Positions 1 through 9,492 of a stretch of 64,000 bases of DNA are shown in pieces. The stretch is from Bryobacterales bacterium. GTDB lineage: Bacteria; Acidobacteriota; Terriglobia; Bryobacterales; UBA6623. Within the stretch, counting starts at the first letter, position 1. Every line of letters begins with the position of its first letter. The notes beneath the pieces were generated by a model. The model saw nothing but the letters and a program-made list of their open reading frames with translations, had not been told where the DNA came from and ran no database searches. The translations under genes were made by a program, and so were the position numbers. The stretch is from the NCBI GenBank assembly GCA_028819215.1, contig JAPPMG010000042.1:62001-126000 (forward strand). Direction: 5' to 3'.

Positions 1-518
1 CCTTCGTATTGCACGGTGACCTGGGACTTGCCGTCCGGGCGCAGGAAGTTCAACTGGCCCGCTTTGCGGACGTCGGTGAGACGCTGTACCAGTTCGTGGG
101 CAAGCATGATCGGCAGCGGCATCAACGCGGCGGTTTCGCGGCAGGCGAAGCCGAACATCAGCCCTTGGTCGCCCGCTCCGCCCGTGTCGACACCCATGGC
201 GATGTCGGCCGACTGCTTGTGCAGATGCGTCTTGACGGTGCAAGTGCCGGCGTCGAACCCATAGGCCGGGTCGGTGTAGCCGATCTCGCGAATCGTATCC
301 CGTGCGATCTCCTCGAAGTCCAGCTTCGCGTTGGTCCGGATTTCGCCAGCGATCACGCAGAGGTCGGTCGTTACGAGCGTCTCGCATGCAACCCGACCGA
401 GCGGATCTTGGGCTAGAACTGCATCGAGGACAGCATCGGAAATCTTGTCGGACAGCTTGTCAGGATGGCCCTCACTCACTGACTCTGATGTGAACAACTG
501 CGTAGCGCTATGCGGCAA
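1..518 (-). CDS. metK: S-adenosylmethionine synthetase, 3' end outside window
   Basis: MetK makes S-adenosylmethionine from ATP and methionine in the cytoplasm. Reading the minus strand gives the family N-terminus [20 protein letters not shown], then the conserved [12 protein letters not shown] and [10 protein letters not shown] segments, so the call is secure. About 172 residues of a usual 380-400 are visible; the gene runs off the left edge of the window and is not shown to be broken. I place the start at a TTG codon (516-518), because a GGAGG ribosome-binding site lies 6 bases upstream. The alternative TTG at 495-497 immediately before [11 protein letters not shown] has no such site. The divergent AbrB-like gene begins 267 bases away. 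Confidence 0.96.
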   Translation of the reverse strand, partial: MPHSATQLFTSESVSEGHPDKLSDKISDAVLDAVLAQDPLGRVACETLVTTDLCVIAGEIRTNAKLDFEEIARDTIREIGYTDPAYGFDAGTCTVKTHLHKQSADIAMGVDTGGAGDQGLMFGFACRETAALMPLPIMLAHELVQRLTDVRKAGQLNFLRPDGKSQVTVQYE

Positions 519-785
519 AGCGATCCTCCGACGGGGGAGCCACCAACGCTCTCAGGCCGCAGCTACAGCTCGAGGGGCGGCAGATTCCTTGGTGGCGACC
601 GGCCTAACGGAACTAGGTGCGTGTCACCTGCAAGCTCCCATTCTTCAGGTTCAAGCACGTACTTGTCAATGCGGGCTCGCATCCTCAATCCGCAGACCCA
701 GTTGCGAGTGCGCCGAGCAAACGACGGGACGAACAACCTTGCGATCCGTTTACCGCACGGGCACGCTAAGAGTAAGGCGCCAATT

Positions 786-1028
786 GTGGTGGTCAAGATC
801 ACGTCAAAACGCCAGATCACGTTGCCCGCACGAGTCTTGGATGCACTGGGCCTGGGCACCGGTGACCAAATCGAACTGATAGAGTGCTCCGACGGGTTCA
901 TGCTGAGGCCCCGTCGAATCGACCCGGCCCGTCTCGCGCCTCTGCGATCCAAGATTCGACCGGAGCGGATTCCGTTCGATCTGGAGTCGTTCCGCAATCA
1001 AGCACATGACCCCGCGCTACGGGATTGA
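786..1028 (+). CDS. AbrB/MazE-type antitoxin-like DNA-binding protein
   Basis: The 80-residue product starts VVVKITSKRQITLPARVLDA, the swapped-hairpin AbrB/SpoVT fold of VapB/MazE antitoxins, and ends with a charged tail suited to toxin binding. A longer reading frame extends upstream, but its residues look like chance coding; I prefer the tandem GTG codons at 786 or 789. Its last 23 bases overlap the PIN-domain gene that follows, the usual order and coupling of an antitoxin-toxin pair. It would neutralise the PIN protein and probably represses its own promoter (family knowledge). Confidence 0.75.
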   Translation: MVVKITSKRQITLPARVLDALGLGTGDQIELIECSDGFMLRPRRIDPARLAPLRSKIRPERIPFDLESFRNQAHDPALRD

Positions 1029-1524
1029 CACCTCCGTGCTCGTTCGGCCGGCTACCGGCCACCCTGAACCTAGTTTCGAGCATTCCGTGACCACACTGAG
1101 AGCGTTGATCGAGAACGAAGGAGCCGAGGTCTTCGCGTCGAATCAGGTCATCGGAGAGGCCTACGTTGCCATTCAGCGTCAGTGCGGGATATCCAAGGTC
1201 GAATCACGGGCCGGACTGCTTGAAGTGTTGCAGAGCGGGCTCGTCGCGCCCCTAAACGGTGTGTCAGTCATCGCCGCTCTCGACGCATCCCGCGGTGCTG
1301 GGCTCCTTGACCGGCTGATCGCTAACGACTACGCGCGAACTGATCTTTCCGTCCCTACACTCGACGAGCGAATTGCTGCACTGCCTTGCCCCGAACGCTC
1401 TAGCAAGCCCCGGGAGCGAAACCGCTCTCGCGACGCTTGGTCAGATGCCCCCTCGGCCCCTCTCACCTCAGCTGGCAGTTCGCCAGGGGACATCAGAGGC
1501 CTGGCATTTGCCTGTGGACCGTAG
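1006..1524 (+). CDS. PIN-domain (VapC-like) toxin
   Basis: PIN-domain proteins are metal-dependent ribonucleases, often cutting tRNA or rRNA. The N-terminus MTPRYGIDTSVLVRP carries the first acidic residue in the IDTSVLVR motif, an SNQVIGEAYVA segment follows, and a C-terminal LLDRLIANDYARTDLSVPTL stretch carries the later acidic residues. The PIN fold ends near residue 130; the last 40 or so residues are low-complexity, Arg/Ser/Pro-rich and unlike the family, so the original stop may have been lost. The start overlaps the upstream AbrB-like antitoxin gene by 23 bases, supporting a TA pair. Confidence 0.75.
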   Translation: MTPRYGIDTSVLVRPATGHPEPSFEHSVTTLRALIENEGAEVFASNQVIGEAYVAIQRQCGISKVESRAGLLEVLQSGLVAPLNGVSVIAALDASRGAGLLDRLIANDYARTDLSVPTLDERIAALPCPERSSKPRERNRSRDAWSDAPSAPLTSAGSSPGDIRGLAFACGP

Positions 1525-1736
1525 CTGAGAGTAGTGCGTATCCGGCGGCAACGCGATGAATCCTTGATGGCACGGATTTGAGGCACCCCGGACCGAGCGG
1601 CAGGGAGGCTTCACCTGTCAGTTGGGCAATGCTGCCGTGCGGAAGCACACACGATCGAGGGCTCGCGCCAAGACGATCTTCACACTCGATTGTCCGGAGG
1701 GCCGACACTGGCGGAACAAAATGTTGCCAGCCTGGA

Positions 1737-2006
1737 TCAGGCTGCGCGTTGTTGGCGCAGACACTCTTGCGCCAGATCGTAGTAGGCTTGGAGCCGCACC
1801 CAGAACAGGGCGGTTGACCAGCCTGCGGAAGCCATTTTCAAGGCTAGGGCGGGAGAAATCCCGCAACCTCCGTCCAAAAGGAGCTGCAATTCGGTCCGGC
1901 TTACGTCCAAGTGCTTGGCGGCGGTCTCGAGGCTCATGCCGTCCATCCACAAATCGCGAATTACGATGCCGGGATGCGGCGGGTCACGCATCAGCTCGGG
2001 TTCCAT
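1737..2006 (-). CDS. higA: HigA-type antitoxin
   Basis: This XRE-family HTH protein follows the HigA pattern: MRDPPHPGIVIRDLWMDGMS, then an HTH (SLETAAKHLDVSRTELQLLL), then the PALALKMASAGWSTALFW segment. The start is the ATG at 2004-2006, which leaves 5 bases after the toxin stop; a longer frame would add 12 unconserved residues. In this family the toxin gene comes first and HigA both binds HigB and represses the operon. The gene order here matches that. Confidence 0.88.
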   Translation of the reverse strand: MEPELMRDPPHPGIVIRDLWMDGMSLETAAKHLDVSRTELQLLLDGGCGISPALALKMASAGWSTALFWVRLQAYYDLAQECLRQQRAA

Positions 2007-2011
2007 CGATA

Positions 2012-2287
2012 CTAATGATAATCGACTAGGTCGACATCCCAAACATCACCGTCTCTGAACCGGAATGTGATTCGCCAATTGGCGGAGACCCATAGGGACC
2101 AGAACCGAGCTCGATCGCCGCGCAAAGGATGAAGGCCGGGCACCCCATCGAGGTCTCCCGGCCCGGAGGCATTCTCCAGCGCCAGCAAGATTGATCTGAT
2201 CTTGCCGATATGAGTGGAAAGTGCCCGACTCGCATCGACGCGATTACGTATCCTCTTCAGCCCGCTATGGCGAAAAGACTGAATCAA
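2012..2287 (-). CDS. higB: HigB/RelE-family toxin
   Basis: The sequence IQSFRHSGLKRIRNR near the N-terminus, the central GLHPLRGDRARFWSLWVSAN stretch and the C-terminal WRITFRFRDGDVWDVDLVDYH are diagnostic of HigB, a RelE-fold mRNA interferase acting with ribosomes. I choose the TTG at 2285-2287 as start because a GAGG lies upstream and HigB proteins normally begin two or three residues before the SFRH motif. An alternative start at 2344 would add 19 atypical residues. It lies directly upstream of higA. Confidence 0.85.
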   Translation of the reverse strand: MIQSFRHSGLKRIRNRVDASRALSTHIGKIRSILLALENASGPGDLDGVPGLHPLRGDRARFWSLWVSANWRITFRFRDGDVWDVDLVDYH

Positions 2288-2702
2288 GACGCCCTCAGTG
2301 GGAAAGCGCTGTCCTCGTGAAGCATGCGACACATCCTTTGACATGCAAAGCGCACGCGGACGAATTGCATAGCACTAGCATTTCTCCGTGCCGAGCAGAT
2401 CCCCGAAAGACGTTCGCGAACTTGACGAGGTGTCAGTGGGTTGAGAACTGCTAGTCAGTCGGAGCGATAGCAGCGACGTATACGCCGAGAAAGCTGCCTT
2501 GTTTCCCGTAGCTCGATGAAGCAGCGTAGATTCTGAGACGCACCCGCAGTTGAGGACTTGGCAACCTCTGGCGTGTCCAAACGCTTGCGCGCGAAGCGCT
2601 AGCCATCGGCACTTGTGTTGGTCGAGCGGCGCAAGGATTCGCTTTCGAGGCATCTGTAAGGGCAGGCATCTTGCAGTGGCAGACAGGCTAAGATGGCACT
2701 CG
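2288..2702. other. Intergenic stretch without a supported gene
   Basis: Short frames exist on both strands, but none has a recognisable domain or a convincing ribosome-binding site. A minus-strand frame ending near 2451 has a mildly protein-like tail (YGKQGSFLGVYVAAIAPTD) and could be a decayed gene end; I could not place it. The region holds the upstream sequences of higB on one side and of the sulfatase on the other. Confidence 0.4.
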
Positions 2703-4481
2703 GTGACCGCGCAGTCCATCACTCGTCGCGGCTTTCTGGGAGCGGCGTCCCTGGTCGCCGCCTGCTCTCAGCCCGCACTGGGCCGGAAACCGAACATCGT
2801 CCTGGTCATCACCGACGACCAAGGCTACGGCGACCTCGGCTGCCACGGCAATCCCGTCATCAACACGCCGAACATGGACCGCTTGCATGCCAACGCGGTG
2901 CGGTTCACCGACTTCCATGTCGACCCTCTGTGCGCTCCCACGCGCGCCGCGCTGCTAACCGGGCGCCACGCCTTCCGCTGCGGCGTCACGGCGGCGTTCG
3001 CCGGCCGCTCGATCATGCGACTTGAGGAGACGACACTGGCCGAGATCCTCCAGCACAATGGCTACGCAACCGGCCTGTTCGGCAAGTGGCACTTGGGTGA
3101 CAACTTCCCCTTCCGGCCGAACGAACGCGGCTTCGACGAGACGGTCGTCTGCTGGAGCGGCGGCGCCACCCAAGCGGCCGATGCCTGGGGCAACGACTAC
3201 TTCGATGACCGCTACTCGCACAACAACGTGGTGGAGCAGTACGAAGGCTATTGCACGGACGTTTTCTTCCGCGAAGGCCTCGCATGGATCGAGAAGAACC
3301 ACGACCGGCCGTTCTTCGCCTACTTCCCGCTGAATGCTCCGCACGCGCCGTACTTTGTCGACGAGCGTTACAGCGAACCCTATGAAGCGAAAGGCGCACC
3401 CCCGCAGATGGCGAAGTTCTACGGGATGATCGAGAACATCGACGAAAACCTCGGCGCCCTGCGAACGAGGCTCGACGAGCTCGGCCTCTCGGACAACACG
3501 ATATTCATCTTCATGACCGACAACGGCACCGCTGCCGGGTTGTCGAACGAAGGCGAATGGAGGGGCCACTCCGCCGGCATGCGCGCGCGCAAGGGATCGG
3601 TCTATGACGGCGGACACCGCGTGCCGTTCTTCGTGCAGTGGGCAGCGTCCGGCATCGGCGGCGGAAGGGACGTCGGTCGCTTGGCGGCCGGCATAGACGT
3701 CGTCCCGACACTGGTGGAGCTTGCCGGCCTGGAGCTGCCGAAGCCGATCGAGTTTGACGGACGCAGCCTGGGCCCGCTGCTGCGGGACGAGCCCGGGTGG
3801 GCCGACGGCCGCCTTCACTTCACGCAGCACACGCAGTTCTACGTCGCGGGCAAGCGCCAGATGCACGACCCGCAGCCGTATCTCAATAGCGCCGTGCTGG
3901 ACGAGCGCTGGCGGCTGGTCGAGGGCGAGGAGCTGTACGACATCAAGGCCGATCCAGCGCAGGCCAGCGACGTGGCCGCCGAGCACCCCGAAGAAGTCGC
4001 GAGGCTGAGGGCCGCCTACGACGAATGGTGGGCAGAAGTCTCCGGACCCGCGCACGAGTATGTCGAGATACCCATCGGAGCCGAGGGCGGGAACCCGACC
4101 AGGCTGACTAGCTTCGACTGGCGCCCGGACGGCGGGCCGCCCAACCAGTTCGCAATCCAGGATCCGGAACGGTTTCGCGGCTACGACGGCGACTCCTTTT
4201 GGGCCGTTCGTGTCGCCGAACCCGGAAGCTACGCCTTCACCTTGATGGAGCGGCCGCCCGAGGCTGACTACCCGATCGAAGGCGTCTCGGCCCGCATCAC
4301 GATCGGGGCATTCGAGGCCGGACGATCGATCCCGTCCGGCGCTCGCTCGATGCGTTTCGAAGCCGAGCTAGAAGCGGGCTCGACCGAGCTGAGGACCTGG
4401 CTCGATCGTGCCGATGGCACGACCCGCGGGGCGTACTTCGTAGACGTAGAGAGACTAGATCCCGGACGGGGCTCGGCCTGA
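2703..4481 (+). CDS. Type I sulfatase, exported lipoprotein
   Basis: Arylsulfatase-superfamily enzyme of about 592 residues that hydrolyses a sulfate ester. The metal site NIVLVITDDQGYGDLG lies at residues 31-46, and the CAPTR motif (77-81) has the Cys that becomes formylglycine. A GKWHLGD motif and a late TDNGT motif complete the site. The GTG start at 2703 is chosen because a signal follows at once: SITRRGFLGAASLVAAC, a twin-arginine signal ending in a lipobox Cys, predicting an exported lipoprotein. About 130 C-terminal residues form an extra beta-rich region. The enolase-family gene follows after 45 bases. Substrate cannot be read from sequence; a sulfated glycan is inferred from neighbours. 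No formylglycine-generating enzyme lies in the window. Confidence 0.92.
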   Translation: MTAQSITRRGFLGAASLVAACSQPALGRKPNIVLVITDDQGYGDLGCHGNPVINTPNMDRLHANAVRFTDFHVDPLCAPTRAALLTGRHAFRCGVTAAFAGRSIMRLEETTLAEILQHNGYATGLFGKWHLGDNFPFRPNERGFDETVVCWSGGATQAADAWGNDYFDDRYSHNNVVEQYEGYCTDVFFREGLAWIEKNHDRPFFAYFPLNAPHAPYFVDERYSEPYEAKGAPPQMAKFYGMIENIDENLGALRTRLDELGLSDNTIFIFMTDNGTAAGLSNEGEWRGHSAGMRARKGSVYDGGHRVPFFVQWAASGIGGGRDVGRLAAGIDVVPTLVELAGLELPKPIEFDGRSLGPLLRDEPGWADGRLHFTQHTQFYVAGKRQMHDPQPYLNSAVLDERWRLVEGEELYDIKADPAQASDVAAEHPEEVARLRAAYDEWWAEVSGPAHEYVEIPIGAEGGNPTRLTSFDWRPDGGPPNQFAIQDPERFRGYDGDSFWAVRVAEPGSYAFTLMERPPEADYPIEGVSARITIGAFEAGRSIPSGARSMRFEAELEAGSTELRTWLDRADGTTRGAYFVDVERLDPGRGSA

Positions 4482-4526
4482 GCCGCTTCAGATCCGAGGA
4501 GGAACCGGAAGAGCCCGATCCCAGCC

Positions 4527-5624
4527 ATGAAGATTACCGACATCACCCTCACGCCGCTCAAGATGGGCAAGAACCTCTTGCGCGTCCAGACCGACGCGGG
4601 CGTCGAAGGATGGGCCGAAGCACTAGGCCCCAATCGGATCATTCCAGGACGGGAAGCGGTCTTCAGCGCCTATCTCGAGCAAGTCGTCAAACCCACCCTC
4701 GTCGGCGAGAACCCGCTCGCCATCGACCGCCACTGGAACGCGCTCGCGCTCGGGCGCGGCGAGGTCTTCCACCGCATGCCCGGCTGGGCAGTCGGCATAA
4801 TCGACGTCGCCCTGTGGGACCTGATGGGCAAGGAAACCGGCCTGCCCGTCTTCAGGCTGCTCGGCGGCGCGGCACGCACCACCATTCCGCTCTACTGGAG
4901 CACGGGCTCGGGCTGGCGGATGGAGCCGGACGAGATGCTTGACCAGGTCAAGGCCGGCTGGGATATGGGCTTTCGCGCCTTCAAGATCCGGATGGACTGG
5001 CGCGGCTGGCGCCAAGACATCGACCCGGACAAGGATTTCGCACTGTTCCGGCGCGTGCGAGACTTCCTGCCGCCCGAGATCTACCTCGCATTCGATGCCA
5101 ACAACGGGTACTCGGTCTCAACGGCCATCCAGCAAGGGCGGCGCTTCGAGGCGCTCGGCATCGATCACTTCGAAGAGCCGATTCCCAACTACGACCTGCC
5201 CGGACTCAAGCAAGTCGCCGACGCCCTCGACGTGGCCGTCTCCGCAGGCGAGCAGGACGCCTACCGCTGGTGGTTTCACCAATTGGTCCTGCTCGGCGAC
5301 CCCGACATCCTGCAGCCGGACGTTCTCAACGCGGGGGGCGTCTCGGAAGTGAAGCGCATCTACGACATGGCAACAACGCTGGACAAGCCGGTGATGCCCC
5401 ACAGCCCCCACGCCGGGATCAACTCCATGGCCTCGCTGCACGTCTACGCGACGGTCGAAAACGCCACCCGGCCGCACGAGTTCTCGGCGGAGTTTTCTGG
5501 TCCGCTGGACGAGGTGGCCGAGCTCTACGGCGAGCACGTGCTGCCCAAGAACGGAATCATGGAGCTGACCGAGAAGCCGGGCCTCGGGATCGAGTTGAAC
5601 GAGGCCGCGGTTGGCACTACCTGA
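4527..5624 (+). CDS. Mandelate racemase/muconate lactonizing enzyme family protein
   Basis: Enolase-superfamily enzyme of 365 residues, typically a sugar-acid dehydratase or racemase acting through a Mg-stabilised enolate. The metal ligands are visible in AFDANNGYS, HFEEPIP and SAGEQD. The His-Asp dyad is represented by QPDVLNAGG and MPHSPH. The general-base motif reads KIR rather than the usual KxK of mandelate racemase. The N-terminal capping domain begins MKITDITLTPLKMGKNLLRV. It sits between a sulfatase and a CehA/McbA-like gene, so processing of a sugar acid released from a sulfated glycan is plausible but not shown. Specific substrate unknown. Confidence 0.9.
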   Translation: MKITDITLTPLKMGKNLLRVQTDAGVEGWAEALGPNRIIPGREAVFSAYLEQVVKPTLVGENPLAIDRHWNALALGRGEVFHRMPGWAVGIIDVALWDLMGKETGLPVFRLLGGAARTTIPLYWSTGSGWRMEPDEMLDQVKAGWDMGFRAFKIRMDWRGWRQDIDPDKDFALFRRVRDFLPPEIYLAFDANNGYSVSTAIQQGRRFEALGIDHFEEPIPNYDLPGLKQVADALDVAVSAGEQDAYRWWFHQLVLLGDPDILQPDVLNAGGVSEVKRIYDMATTLDKPVMPHSPHAGINSMASLHVYATVENATRPHEFSAEFSGPLDEVAELYGEHVLPKNGIMELTEKPGLGIELNEAAVGTT

Positions 5625-5704
5625 GGCACAAATCGCGCGAAGCAAGCGGCTTCGGCGGCAGCGGGCGCGATTTTGAACTATTCTCGCACCAGGGAGGTCT
5701 CGAT

Positions 5705-7366
5705 ATGGAGCGCCACCACCGGGCTCGACGGTTTCGGCTGGTTTCCCTCGCAGTCTTCGCAGGCTGTTCGGCCATCTGGCTGGCACTGGACAGTGACGCG
5801 CAGATCGAAAGCGACCGCGCGTGGAGCCCGATTCTCGTACTGAACGTCGTTGAGGAAGCCACGGGTGAATGGAGCGCCGCACGGTTTTCCATATCCGTTG
5901 ACGGCAAGCCGCACGAGCCTCGTTGGATCGGGCCCCACGGGTTGCGATTCGTTTCCGTGCACGTGTCCAAGCGCCAAACGAAAGTCGTCACCTACGCTCG
6001 GGGCACCGGCCCGGTTTGGGTACCCCTTACGCCTGGCGCGAAGCGGGTGAAGGTCGACGTCGTTAAGGGACTCGACTATTTGCCCGTGTCGCTGGAGGCA
6101 GACGTCAGCGAGGACCCGGTTGAGGTCAGAGCCCGCCTGCGGCGTTGGAATCGCCTTCGCGAGCAGGGCTGGCGCGCAGCCGATGCCCACCTGCACTACG
6201 ACCGCATCGGGCCGGACGGGGATCGTGACTGGTTCGCAATGATGGCTGGCGACGACATCGCGCACAGCCAGTTCATGACTCTCAGGGGAGGCATGGTGCC
6301 CGGCACTTGGGCGCGGCAGTTCGCCTTCGGAGAGCAGGGGGAGGCCGCCGATGGCACGAGAACGATCGTGGCAGGCGAAGAGTATCGGGACAGAATGCAA
6401 GGCCATATCCTCCTGTTCGGTCTCGGCGATCTGATTGCACCGATCATGGCCGGTGTGCCCGATGCGCCGTACAACTTCCCGACCCTCGCGAGCGTGATGA
6501 GGCGGGCCCGCGCCACAGGAGCCTTGGCCGGAATCGCCCATGGCGGCACCATGGGAACCAGTTCCACCGCCCTGGCGGATGCGGTGGGAGGAGCAGCCGA
6601 GTTCGTTGAAATCGCAAACTGGAGCTGGGAGCTGTGGCCGCTCGACAACTGGTATCGTCTCTTGAATTGCGGCTACGCGCTGCCCGCAACTGCCGGCACA
6701 GACTTGCCGAACAATCCGCGCCGGGAGCCTTGGCAACCCTTCCTCGGCGGGATGCGCATGTACGCGAAGACCGGAGATTCGACCGGCTCTCCAACTTGGA
6801 ACGAAGCCGTTCGACGGGGCGAGACGTTTGTCAGCAGCGGTCCCGTGCTCGAGTTCGCCGCGAACGGTGTGGGACCTGGCGGAACGCTCTGCCTGCCCGC
6901 CGAGGGCGGGAGTGTCCGCGTGAGCGCGGCCATGCGGAGTCCGCGAGACCTGCAACGGCTCGAGCTCGTCCGAGACGGAGCGGTCGTAGCGATGGCATCC
7001 GAGCAGGTTCGCGAAGGGGAAGTGCGTTCGCTGCGACTTGAGACTGAAGTGCAATTCGATCGCAGCGGATGGATCGCGGCCCGCGGGGAAGGCGCGCCCT
7101 CCTTGCTCCCCGGAGGTAACGAGGTTGCGCACACAAGCGCGGTGCGAGTGCTTGTCGATGGGGAGCCGATCTGGTCGGCGGAAGACGGCGAAGCCCTCGT
7201 CTCGACTCTGCGGCAGCAGCGGAATCACTACGAGCGCAACGGGCGCTACGCTACCGCCAGCGACCGCGAGGAAGCACTTGCCGTGTTCGACCAAGCGCTC
7301 GACAGGCTGCACGCCAAGACCCGTGGAGCAAAGCAACGCGAAGTCGGGCCGTGTCCAGGGGGCTGA
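5705..7366 (+). CDS. CehA/McbA-like metallohydrolase, exported
   Basis: A 553-residue protein with a secretory N-terminus (LVSLAVFAGCSAIWLAL) and a PHP-like amidohydrolase region starting at ADAHLHYDR, followed by AGIAHGG and ATAGTDLPNNP, a pattern seen in the CehA/McbA group. These enzymes hydrolyse carbaryl in the founding members, but most relatives have unknown substrates. The N-terminal 150 residues look like a beta-sandwich. The ATG at 5705 follows a GGGAGG ribosome-binding site, 7 bases away. It lies 80 bases after the enolase-family gene on the same strand, suggesting co-expression. Confidence 0.78.
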   Translation: MERHHRARRFRLVSLAVFAGCSAIWLALDSDAQIESDRAWSPILVLNVVEEATGEWSAARFSISVDGKPHEPRWIGPHGLRFVSVHVSKRQTKVVTYARGTGPVWVPLTPGAKRVKVDVVKGLDYLPVSLEADVSEDPVEVRARLRRWNRLREQGWRAADAHLHYDRIGPDGDRDWFAMMAGDDIAHSQFMTLRGGMVPGTWARQFAFGEQGEAADGTRTIVAGEEYRDRMQGHILLFGLGDLIAPIMAGVPDAPYNFPTLASVMRRARATGALAGIAHGGTMGTSSTALADAVGGAAEFVEIANWSWELWPLDNWYRLLNCGYALPATAGTDLPNNPRREPWQPFLGGMRMYAKTGDSTGSPTWNEAVRRGETFVSSGPVLEFAANGVGPGGTLCLPAEGGSVRVSAAMRSPRDLQRLELVRDGAVVAMASEQVREGEVRSLRLETEVQFDRSGWIAARGEGAPSLLPGGNEVAHTSAVRVLVDGEPIWSAEDGEALVSTLRQQRNHYERNGRYATASDREEALAVFDQALDRLHAKTRGAKQREVGPCPGG

Positions 7367-7772
7367 AGCAAGCGGGACTGCAGTCTGAGGAGATGGTGCG
7401 CGGCGCAGAGAGAAGCACCCCTGGTAGAGGACACGCTGGCTGGTCCTACAGGTCTCTTCAGCTGTATCGAGCCAACGACGAAGACGCGGTCGGATGCTGA
7501 AACCGGGCTGGACGGCGATCTCGCTCCGCCGTCCTTCAGCCGACGAAAGGTAGCCTGATGAGCATATCGCGGCCATGGTGCCAATGAGTCGGCGGTCTCT
7601 GTCCCACAACCGCCCCGACTCCGAACCTTGGCGAACCCGAAGGGGAACCCGCGTTGCCCCGCGGGCCTGATCTCGGTCTGGCCCACGCCGACAACGAGGG
7701 ACCGCGATTGCAGAAGGATTCTCCCCGGCGTCATGCAGAGGCGCCCAGTCGCCTGCTGCTCCTTTTTCTACC
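7367..7772. other. Intergenic stretch between convergent genes
   Basis: This 406-base segment lies between the ends of the CehA/McbA-like gene and the sialidase-like gene. I see no supported coding region, and no hairpin followed by a T-run that would make a standard terminator. Confidence 0.4.
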
Positions 7773-9020
7773 CTACGACGGCGTGTCGATCCACCAGTGA
7801 TACACGTTGGTTAGGTTCTGTTCATAGGCATGCGACGCCTGAACCAGCAGCCGATTCCGCTTTCGTGGATTCAGCGATCCGACCACGATGCTGTTCGAAT
7901 ATGCCGCGATTCCCTCCTCGCGCATCTTCAGGTAAACGCCGTCATCCCAAGCAATGCCATCGCGTGAAGCATACAGAACCAAGTGACCTCGTTCCTCTTT
8001 CTTGCCCTGCAAGAAGGCACTGCGTCCGTGCATGAAATAACAGCCGTTCAGCGACGCCATCTGGGGATTTCGGATTCTCTTCCGGAAGTGTGCGATATTC
8101 CCGTCGGACCAAGTGCGGCCGCCGTCGGCGCTCACCACATAGTCCATCGTGTCTTCGGCTTTGCTGTTGTAGATATAGACAACGAGCTTGCCGGAATCGA
8201 GCATGCCCATCGTTCCGTACGACCTCCCGGCGGTGTCGAACGGAAGCTCGCTGCGCTTCACGAACGTCCGGCCGCCGTCGCGACTCGCGTACAACTCGTA
8301 CACATGCTCGGGCTTGTTGCCCAAGAAATTGATCTCGTTGTCGTTCTTGAAGTGCAACACGAGTATCTCTCCGTTGAAATACCGTGCATCGTAAACCCTG
8401 CCCCGACCGTCGCACAGTGCGGACGGCTCGCTCCATGTGCGCCCCCCGTCCGGACTGCTGATGTATGTCGGCACTTGGAACTGCCTCCAAATGACATTGG
8501 TCGTGATGTCGCACACAAGGAAAAATAGGACGATCTCGCCCGCGTCCGTCCGAACTGCCTTCTCGGCGAACGCGGACAGCTTCTTGCTGGTCTTCCCGCT
8601 CTGCCCCGTGTCGAACAGGTTCTTCGAATAGGCAACCACGTTCCGATGGCTCCATGTTTCGCCGCCGTCGTCGGAACGCTTGTATTCCATCCAGCCCCTG
8701 GCCGAGTGGCCCTTGCTAGGCCTTTCCAAGTTGTGACGTTCACCGGAGCAGTTTGGATAGAAGGCGAGGATCTTCCCGTCGTCGTACTCGACAAGTGCGT
8801 GCCCGAGATGTCCGCTTCTTCCGGCCGGGGAGTTGTCGACGAATAGGATTCCATCGTTGGGCGGGTTCTCTGGGGTGACGTGGTAACGACACGCGAGGCC
8901 CGTGCTGTCGGAGACGCTATCGCTGATCTGGGCGGTTTGGGGAAATGCGGGCCGCGAAAGAAGAGTCAGCCCGCCCCCTATCACGAAGCATCGGCGGTCC
9001 ATCATGGTCCGATCCATCAT
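7773..9020 (-). CDS. Sialidase-like (BNR/Asp-box) secreted protein
   Basis: A 415-residue six-bladed propeller protein with at least four Asp-boxes: SDDGGETW, SPDGGRTW, SRDGGRTF and SADGGRTW. Such proteins are sialidases or other glycan-active hydrolases, but Asp-boxes alone do not prove catalysis. The N-terminus RRCFVIGGGLTLLSRPAFPQ looks like an export signal, possibly Tat. The ATG at 9018-9020 is preceded by AAGGAG at about 9 bases. It lies opposite to and between two sulfatase genes. A decayed partial copy of its 3' half lies just beyond its start in inverted orientation. Confidence 0.82.
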   Translation of the reverse strand: MMDRTMMDRRCFVIGGGLTLLSRPAFPQTAQISDSVSDSTGLACRYHVTPENPPNDGILFVDNSPAGRSGHLGHALVEYDDGKILAFYPNCSGERHNLERPSKGHSARGWMEYKRSDDGGETWSHRNVVAYSKNLFDTGQSGKTSKKLSAFAEKAVRTDAGEIVLFFLVCDITTNVIWRQFQVPTYISSPDGGRTWSEPSALCDGRGRVYDARYFNGEILVLHFKNDNEINFLGNKPEHVYELYASRDGGRTFVKRSELPFDTAGRSYGTMGMLDSGKLVVYIYNSKAEDTMDYVVSADGGRTWSDGNIAHFRKRIRNPQMASLNGCYFMHGRSAFLQGKKEERGHLVLYASRDGIAWDDGVYLKMREEGIAAYSNSIVVGSLNPRKRNRLLVQASHAYEQNLTNVYHWWIDTPS

Positions 9021-9186
9021 GGTCTTCGTCTCCTTGCGTTGCGCGCTATTCTAGCGCCACGGCTTGTGGGCACAGGACTGCGCCTGTCCCCACGAGGCCC
9101 CGTCAGAACATCAGGCGCAGAGCGAACTGCACCTAGCGCGGATCGTTCTGCTGGCTGGTGAAGCGACCGAAGTTGCGTTGCCGAAG

Positions 9187-9492
9187 ATGGACTATGTGGT
9201 GAGCGCCGACGGTGGCCACACTTGGTCCGCCCCGAAGATCGCGCACTTTCAGAAGAGGATTCGAAGCCCCCAGATGGCCTTGCTGAACCGCTGTCACTTC
9301 ATGCACGGACGCAGCGGAAGCTTCGGCGATGAAGCGGGGAAAGGCCACTTCACGCTATATTCGTCGCGGGTTCACTGAACCCAAGCAAGCGAAATCGGTT
9401 GCTCATGCGGGCGTCACACGCCTATGCGCCTATGAGGATCACCTGACCAACGTGTATCACCGGCGACCCGACACGCCACACGAGAGGCAGTG
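9187..9492 (+). pseudogene. Inverted, decayed partial copy of the adjacent sialidase-like gene
   Basis: The plus strand encodes MDYVVSADGGHTWSAPKIAH and then KRIRSPQMALLNRCHFMHGR, nearly identical to residues in the last third of the neighbouring minus-strand protein (MDYVVSADGGRTWSDGNIAH; KRIRNPQMASLNGCYFMHGR). A stop at 9376-9378 interrupts the frame. Homology resumes in another frame (SLNPSKRNRLLMRASHAY, matching SLNPRKRNRLLVQASHAY) after loss of about 25 residues, and shifts again to give LTNVYH. The remnant has no own start region and ends against the second sulfatase gene. It is a dead paralogue fragment. Confidence 0.88.

Noticed and set aside
2955-4055. Minus-strand open frame opposite the first sulfatase
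   Set aside because: Antisense shadow; the sulfatase has its complete active-site motif on the plus strand.
5678-7609. Long minus-strand open frame (about 640 codons) opposite the CehA/McbA-like gene
   Set aside because: It mirrors the true gene in a GC-rich frame, has no domain, and its residues are Arg/Ala/Pro-biased; the plus-strand gene has signal, motifs and a ribosome-binding site.
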